Shown here: piece by piece, positions 5,083 to 6,121 of the stretch
Numbering within the stretch: position 1 is the stretch's first letter
Layout: each line of letters begins with the position of its first letter
Assembly: GCA_013140785.1 (NCBI GenBank)
Contig: JABFRZ010000086.1
Location: forward strand, 1-6,121
From: Planctomycetota bacterium
GTDB lineage: Bacteria > Planctomycetota > UBA1135 > GCA-002686595
DNA length: 6,121 nt
Direction: 5' to 3'
Notes under the pieces: generated by a model
Told to the model about the DNA's origin: nothing
The model's database searches: none
Seen by the model: only the letters and a program-made list of their open reading frames with translations
Program-made: the position numbers and the translations under genes

Positions 5083-5790
5083 TCATGCGCGCGGGGGCAG
5101 CTCCAGGTCGGCCACGTCGGCCTCCGGCGGCGAGGCGTAGGCGTTCCACACGAGCTCGGCCACGTCCTCGGGACGGTGCATGCGCGCGCGGTCCCACTCG
5201 CCGGGGATGCCGTCGAAGATCGAGGTGTCCGTGGCGCTCGGGTAGACGGTCGAGACGCGGATGCGGCGCTCGGCGAGGTCCAGGCGTAGGGCGTCGCTGA
5301 AGCCGCGCAGGCCGTACTTCGTGGTGCAGTAGGCCACGTTGCCTGGAAAGGCCTGCCGGCCCGCGATCGAGGAGAGATTGAAGACGTGCGCGCGGCGGCT
5401 CTGCTCGAGCCCCTTCAGCGCGAGCAGAGTCACATGGAACGGACCGTTCAGGTTGGTGGCCAGCATCCGGTACCAGGTGGCGGGAGACAGCTCGGGGAAG
5501 GGCTGGATCGAGAATACGCCTGCGTTGTTGACCAAGACGTCGAGCACGCCTGCGGTGGCTTCGAGCGTGCGCGCGAGGCCGCGCTCCACCGTATCGAGGT
5601 CGGTCACGTCCATCTCGACCGGCAGGCCCTCGCCGCCCGCGCGTCCGACCTCGTCCGCCACGGCTTCGATCTCGCGGCGCGTGCGAGCAGCTACCGCCAC
5701 GAACGCGCTCGCGCGCGCGAAGCGCAGGGCGATGGCGCGGCCGATGCCGCGCCCGCCGCCGGTGACGAGGACCGCGGGGCCGGTGCGCAT
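5083..5790 (-). CDS. Short-chain dehydrogenase/reductase (SDR), possible sepiapterin-reductase-like
   Basis: This is a classical SDR, a soluble NAD(P)-dependent oxidoreductase of 235 residues. The Rossmann motif TGGGRGIG (10-17), A-A-R36-T-R-R at the end of the second strand (a basic residue suggesting NADPH), D61-V, NNAG (88-91), N113, catalytic S141, and Y154-x3-K158 (YCTTK) are all present. The usual PG after the sixth strand is P184-S. The C-terminus (PEDVAELVWNAY, then ADVADLELPPRA) resembles short SDRs such as bacterial sepiapterin and benzil reductases, but this class is broad and the substrate cannot be read from the motifs. Its position tail-to-tail with the pterin operon makes a pterin role worth testing. 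The ATG at 5790 gives the canonical N-terminus; an upstream TTG at 5844 would add 18 unlikely residues across the promoter. There is no Shine-Dalgarno; TATCCT lies 8 bases upstream. Confidence 0.92.
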   Translation of the reverse strand: MRTGPAVLVTGGGRGIGRAIALRFARASAFVAVAARTRREIEAVADEVGRAGGEGLPVEMDVTDLDTVERGLARTLEATAGVLDVLVNNAGVFSIQPFPELSPATWYRMLATNLNGPFHVTLLALKGLEQSRRAHVFNLSSIAGRQAFPGNVAYCTTKYGLRGFSDALRLDLAERRIRVSTVYPSATDTSIFDGIPGEWDRARMHRPEDVAELVWNAYASPPEADVADLELPPRA

Positions 5791-5798
5791 GTCGGCCG

Positions 5799-5804
5799 AG
5801 GATA
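5799..5804 (-). promoter_or_regulatory. -10-like TATCCT before the SDR start
   Basis: On the minus strand CGCTATCCT is followed by 8 bases and then the ATG at 5790. The same nine bases, CGCTATCCT, precede the S41 protease gene. No -35 element is recognisable. The 56-base space between the divergent SDR and membrane-protein starts must hold both promoters. Confidence 0.4.
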
Positions 5805-5834
5805 GCGGGTGCGCGAGCGCCGCTCGCGGCCCGC

Positions 5835-5840
5835 TACAAT
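5835..5840 (+). promoter_or_regulatory. -10-like TACAAT before the membrane-protein start
   Basis: TACAAT (5 of 6 matches to TATAAT) in the context CGCTACAAT is followed by exactly 6 bases (CCAACG) and ATG at 5847. A transcript would begin at or next to the ATG, that is without a leader. No -35 element is visible at the expected distance. Confidence 0.5.
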
Positions 5841-5846
5841 CCAACG

Positions 5847-6121
5847 ATGGCCTGGACCCTGCTCGCGCAGCAGTTCTGCCTCGAGCTCGGTTTCGGCGTG
5901 CTCCTGGCGCTTACCTTCGTGCCGCGTGCTCCGGTCGGGGTTCTCTTCTATCGCCTGATGGGTACGACGGCGGCGCTACCCGTGGCCGCGGCCTTCGCCG
6001 CCCGGATTCGCTTCGGCGCGCCCTCCGGTGTGCCCTCCGGTGAGCCATGGAGCGACCCGGCCGTGCTCGGGGCGGGGCTCGCCCTGCTCGCCTACCCGGT
6101 GTACTCGGGGCCCGTGAAGGG
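5847..6121 (+). CDS. Uncharacterised membrane protein (partial, N-terminus only)
   Basis: The reading frame opens at ATG 5847 and runs off the right edge without a stop: 91 complete codons are visible. The text starts MAWTLLAQQFCLELGFGVLL, continues through a hydrophobic stretch to VPRAPVG, then FYRLMGTTAALPVAAAFAA, a short polar loop with two near-identical G-V/E-PSG repeats (about 57-66), then a third hydrophobic stretch AVLGAGLALLAYPVY. That gives about three membrane segments so far, so this is an integral inner-membrane protein. Third codon positions are strongly G/C, supporting real coding. I do not recognise the family. It is divergent from the SDR gene and appears to start from a leaderless promoter; no functional link to the pterin genes can be claimed. 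Confidence 0.8.
   Translation, partial: MAWTLLAQQFCLELGFGVLLALTFVPRAPVGVLFYRLMGTTAALPVAAAFAARIRFGAPSGVPSGEPWSDPAVLGAGLALLAYPVYSGPVK

Noticed and set aside
5339..6043. Plus-strand open frame opposite the SDR gene
   Set aside because: It is antisense to an SDR with all family motifs; its downstream part is out of frame with the membrane protein.

Overview
The window is GC-rich chromosomal bacterial DNA, densely coding, with strong G/C preference at third codon positions. The best lineage clue is the partial secreted protein at the left edge. Its 'W-A-V-F-D-D-G-G-G-P-x-L-Y-A-G-G' repeat style is one I associate with large secreted proteins of Planctomycetota. The TsaD variant 'RPGLIGSLLVG' (instead of 'GPGL') points the same way. 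Planctomycetota, or a close relative known only from metagenomes, is therefore an inference and is not proven here. No mobile element, CRISPR array, rRNA or tRNA was seen.

Layout, left to right. (1) Positions 1-523, minus strand: the N-terminal part of a secreted protein with a signal peptide, a carboxypeptidase-regulatory-like (beta-sandwich) domain and the start of a repeat region; it runs off the left edge. (2) Positions 524-765: non-coding, with a 10-bp perfect inverted repeat and a small hairpin behind tsaD. (3) Positions 766-3139, minus strand: a two-gene unit, a membrane-anchored S41 (C-terminal-processing type) PDZ protease followed by tsaD (tRNA t6A synthesis), overlapping by 20 bases. 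(4) Positions 3140-3284: two hairpins, a GC-alternating tract and a possible promoter for the protease. (5) Positions 3285-3904, minus strand: a small coiled-coil protein resembling DUF2203 and a single-cluster ferredoxin. (6) Positions 3905-4065: divergent control region. (7) Positions 4066-5063, plus strand: a pterin operon, a 6-pyruvoyl-tetrahydropterin-synthase-family enzyme coupled to GTP cyclohydrolase I (folE). (8) Positions 5083-5790, minus strand: a short-chain dehydrogenase/reductase convergent with folE, 19 bases away. (9) Position 5847 to the right edge, plus strand: the start of an uncharacterised membrane protein.

The most interesting block is 4066-5790. GTP cyclohydrolase I makes dihydroneopterin triphosphate. 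The neighbouring synthase carries the Cys-x5-His-Gly-His spacing and the complete catalytic and zinc residues of the animal-type 6-pyruvoyl-tetrahydropterin synthase, not the Cys-x3-His-Gly-His spacing of QueD. The adjacent NADPH-type SDR could be a sepiapterin reductase. Together these are the three enzyme types needed to make tetrahydrobiopterin, so a bacterial tetrahydrobiopterin locus is a testable hypothesis. The SDR assignment is the weakest link. A second recurring signal is a TAnnnT hexamer 6-8 bases before the start codon of three genes that lack a Shine-Dalgarno sequence, which suggests leaderless mRNAs.
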